Of a DNA stretch of 42,011 nt, positions 40,007-42,011 are shown piece after piece. Every line of letters starts with the position of its first letter. Positions within the stretch are counted from its first letter, which is position 1. The position numbers and the translations under genes are program-made. The notes beneath the pieces were generated by a model. It saw nothing but the letters and a program-made list of their open reading frames with translations, was not told the origin of the DNA and ran no database searches. Where the stretch lies: positions 1-42,011 of IMG/VR virus record IMGVR_UViG_3300025645_000150; one strand, given 5' to 3'. This stretch comes from a virus.

Positions 40007-42011
40007 TTAAATATATTTTTTAACTCCGCCGTACATAGCGCTTTGTTGCTCTTGCTGATTCTTAAGCATTTGCATGTAGTAATCCTGAACTGCCTTCTTA
40101 TACTCTGCACTGCTCGGATCTAGACCAAGACTATCTTGTACCATCTTTCCAATCTGCTCTCTTGTATATACACCCGTGCCTCCAGAGATAGCTCGTGCTA
40201 ATCTTTCTTGAGCATCATACTTAAGCCTATCAGTATTCATAGTAGCCATAGATTTAAACGCATTGTCTAACGCCATCAACTTTCTATCTTCTACTGCAGC
40301 ATCAGCAGATCTGTTAAACTCATCAGTATACATAGCATTCTTTATGTTGTTTAATCTAGCTTGCTGGTTAGCCATCTTAGTTTGCATAGCTATTTGAGCT
40401 TCTTGATTACCAATCTCAGTGTTTACTCTAGATTCTTGTGCAGCAATCTTTAAATCGCCAGTCTGCTTACGTCCATAAGCTGCCATCTTAGCAATGATAC
40501 CAGCTGGTCCAATACCACTAGTCTCAATAAATCTGTTCATAGCCCTAGCGTCAGCTGCATTCTGAGCACGCTCTGTGTTATAACTTACTCTATCTAATCT
40601 TTCAGCTCTTATGTTATTAACCTTTCCAGGTTCAGACATGTACTTAGGCTTAGTAGCAAATGCTGCGGCTGCAGGTATAAGCTGACCTATCTGTGCTGCA
40701 CTTGTAAGTAGATCACTGTTCTTTAAACCTTTCTTAAACTGATCTTTAAGGTACTCACCCCTAGGTAATACTCTCTTCTTTTTCTTTTGATTATCATCAT
40801 CTTTCAAGTCATCAGGCAACACAGCCGGTATTAACTTAATCTCAGACTCTGGAAGATCTATCTTATCAATTGTCTTAGGCTCAATATACTCTATAGTCTC
40901 TTCTTTTCTTTTATTAGTGTTAGTAGTAGTAGACTTCTTTTCCTCTTTCTTTTCCTCTTCAGGTTTTACATACACACCATTTTCAGCATCCCATATATAC
41001 CCCTGATTTATCATATTAAAATGCTCTTCTCTTTGTCTACGAGCTTCATCAGTCATAAAACTTTGTGTTTCATCATCCCAGGACACAGGACTGTCTACAG
41101 TATTATATGAGGTTTGTGTAAAGTCCATAAACTCTCCTCCCTTATCATACATATTGTATCCACCTGCTCCTAGTTTTACAGCATTAGGATCTCTACCTGC
41201 TTTATCTTCTTGTAGCTTGGCTAGAGCATCAACATCTCTTTGACTTCCACCATTCTTTAGTATCTCTTTATGTCTCTGTGCAAATGACTTACCTCCCATC
41301 TTTAAGTGTTGTGAGAAGAAGTAGTCTCTTTTACCGCCCTTCTTAGCTATAGTAACTTGATCCATAGTCTCTCCACCTTCTACTTCAGTCATAGGATCTA
41401 CCATGATACCACCCTCATCGTGTGATTGCCCTTTAAACTCTACAGCATCAGATCCTGGTATAGGATTCATGCTACCGCCCGGTAGCTGTACACCACCCAT
41501 TTGATAGTAACCACCGTACTTGGCTACATCAGTACCAAAGTCAAAGCCTGAGTACTCTTTAGACTTCATTTCCTCTGTTCGTCTTTTTGCTCCTATTCTT
41601 CCTAACTCTCTCTTCTTTTTATCTTCAGCTTTTCCTTCTTCTCTTCTAGCTTTACCTCTTTGTATAAGTCCTTTACCTAAACCGTATATAGCTCCACCTA
41701 CAACACCGGCCGCCGTACCTACAGGACCTAGTGTTGATCCCATTAGTGCTGCAGTTGTCATGGCTGCACCAATACCTGTACCAATACCTGATAAAGCTGA
41801 ACCAGTTGTCTCTCCTACATTCATTGTAGTAGCATCTTGATCATCAGATGCCATCTTAATACCTTCACCTGCAAGTGATGCAATAGCTCCAACGCCACCC
41901 ATACCTATACCTGCTCCTGCTCCGGCAGCAGTGCTAGTTGTAGCCTGTGCTAACTGGGCAGTTCCTTCTTGTGCAGCTTTCATACCTGCAGTTTGTACAC
42001 CTGTAACTACT
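40007..42011 (-). CDS. Probable inner-virion protein with glycine-rich hydrophobic N-terminus (partial at the 5' end)
   Basis: The frame stays open to the window edge beyond the first in-window ATG at 41983 (VVTGVQTAG reads in), so the true start may lie outside. Near the N-terminus are glycine/alanine-rich hydrophobic stretches (GAGAGIGMGGVGAIASLAGE; GTGIGAAMTTAALMGSTLGP; TAAGVVGGAIYGLGKGL), which could insert in membranes. A conserved-looking segment follows (DAVEFKGQSHDEGGIMVDP then EVEGGETM), seen in many Bacteroidota-phage virion proteins. The middle is Lys/Glu-rich and the C-terminus helical. It fits a protein ejected into the host envelope with the polymerase; inference from context. 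Confidence 0.65.
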   Translation of the reverse strand, partial: VVTGVQTAGMKAAQEGTAQLAQATTSTAAGAGAGIGMGGVGAIASLAGEGIKMASDDQDATTMNVGETTGSALSGIGTGIGAAMTTAALMGSTLGPVGTAAGVVGGAIYGLGKGLIQRGKARREEGKAEDKKKRELGRIGAKRRTEEMKSKEYSGFDFGTDVAKYGGYYQMGGVQLPGGSMNPIPGSDAVEFKGQSHDEGGIMVDPMTEVEGGETMDQVTIAKKGGKRDYFFSQHLKMGGKSFAQRHKEILKNGGSQRDVDALAKLQEDKAGRDPNAVKLGAGGYNMYDKGGEFMDFTQTSYNTVDSPVSWDDETQSFMTDEARRQREEHFNMINQGYIWDAENGVYVKPEEEKKEEKKSTTTNTNKRKEETIEYIEPKTIDKIDLPESEIKLIPAVLPDDLKDDDNQKKKKRVLPRGEYLKDQFKKGLKNSDLLTSAAQIGQLIPAAAAFATKPKYMSEPGKVNNIRAERLDRVSYNTERAQNAADARAMNRFIETSGIGPAGIIAKMAAYGRKQTGDLKIAAQESRVNTEIGNQEAQIAMQTKMANQQARLNNIKNAMYTDEFNRSADAAVEDRKLMALDNAFKSMATMNTDRLKYDAQERLARAISGGTGVYTREQIGKMVQDSLGLDPSSAEYKKAVQDYYMQMLKNQQEQQSAMYGGVKKYI

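Noticed and set aside
19629-41840. Plus-strand ORFs of 60-180 codons opposite the giant virion genes
   Set aside because: They are antisense shadows of long minus-strand coding frames, rich in Ser/Leu/Ile runs typical of reverse reading.
20290-41860. CTGATGA-like cores on the minus strand (TCATCAG on plus) within the giant genes
   Set aside because: None has a matching GAAA element and flanking stems; all lie within coding sequence.

Overview
The window looks like one half of the genome of a crAss-like bacteriophage (order Crassvirales) infecting a Bacteroidota host. The main reasons are a giant minus-strand virion gene of 4425 codons with a DxDxD RNA-polymerase motif (GSDYDIDKLS), a 1663-aa giant neighbour and two further inner-virion-type proteins. 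Facing them is a compact plus-strand replication arm: family A DNA polymerase, SF2 helicase, DnaB-type helicase, Sak4-like ATPase, SSB-like protein, TOPRIM primase-like protein, resolvase-like nuclease, 5'-3' exonuclease and uracil-DNA glycosylase. Starts are preceded by A/T-rich stretches instead of Shine-Dalgarno sequences, and the one convincing promoter matches the Bacteroides consensus (TTTG, 20 nt, TAnnTTTG). Standard code is sufficient throughout.

Layout. 1-2000 is a gene-poor, RNA-rich region: a 99-aa ORF, then two complete type I hammerhead ribozymes (641-687 and 966-1015) that flank a 328-nt structured RNA, then three overlapping mini-genes (a two-TM protein and two tiny lipoproteins), then about 420 nt holding three consecutive domains each closed by a long helix. 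2006-3697 holds small hypothetical genes, an AT-hook protein, a Bacteroides-type promoter and terminators. 3651-10860 is the main replication/recombination run. 10966-16705 holds the primase-like protein, the nuclease and an rIIA/rIIB-like pair. 16780-19533 holds the exonuclease, UNG and a nucleotide-modification-associated protein. 19517-42011 is one minus-strand block of giant virion genes, converging on the replication arm with a 17-bp overlap of coding ends.

How it fits together. By analogy with crAss-like phages, the minus-strand proteins would be packaged and injected, with the virion RNA polymerase starting transcription of early genes. The plus arm then replicates the DNA: a DnaA-domain-IV-like protein may mark the origin, the loader candidate and DnaB-type helicase unwind, the primase-like protein and Pol A synthesise, and Sak4/SSB/nucleases recombine. 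The most notable unexplained element is the hammerhead pair with the RNA between, plus the adjoining structured RNA domains. The two ribozymes share an architecture but differ by compensating base changes in two helices, so they are very unlikely to be chance matches.
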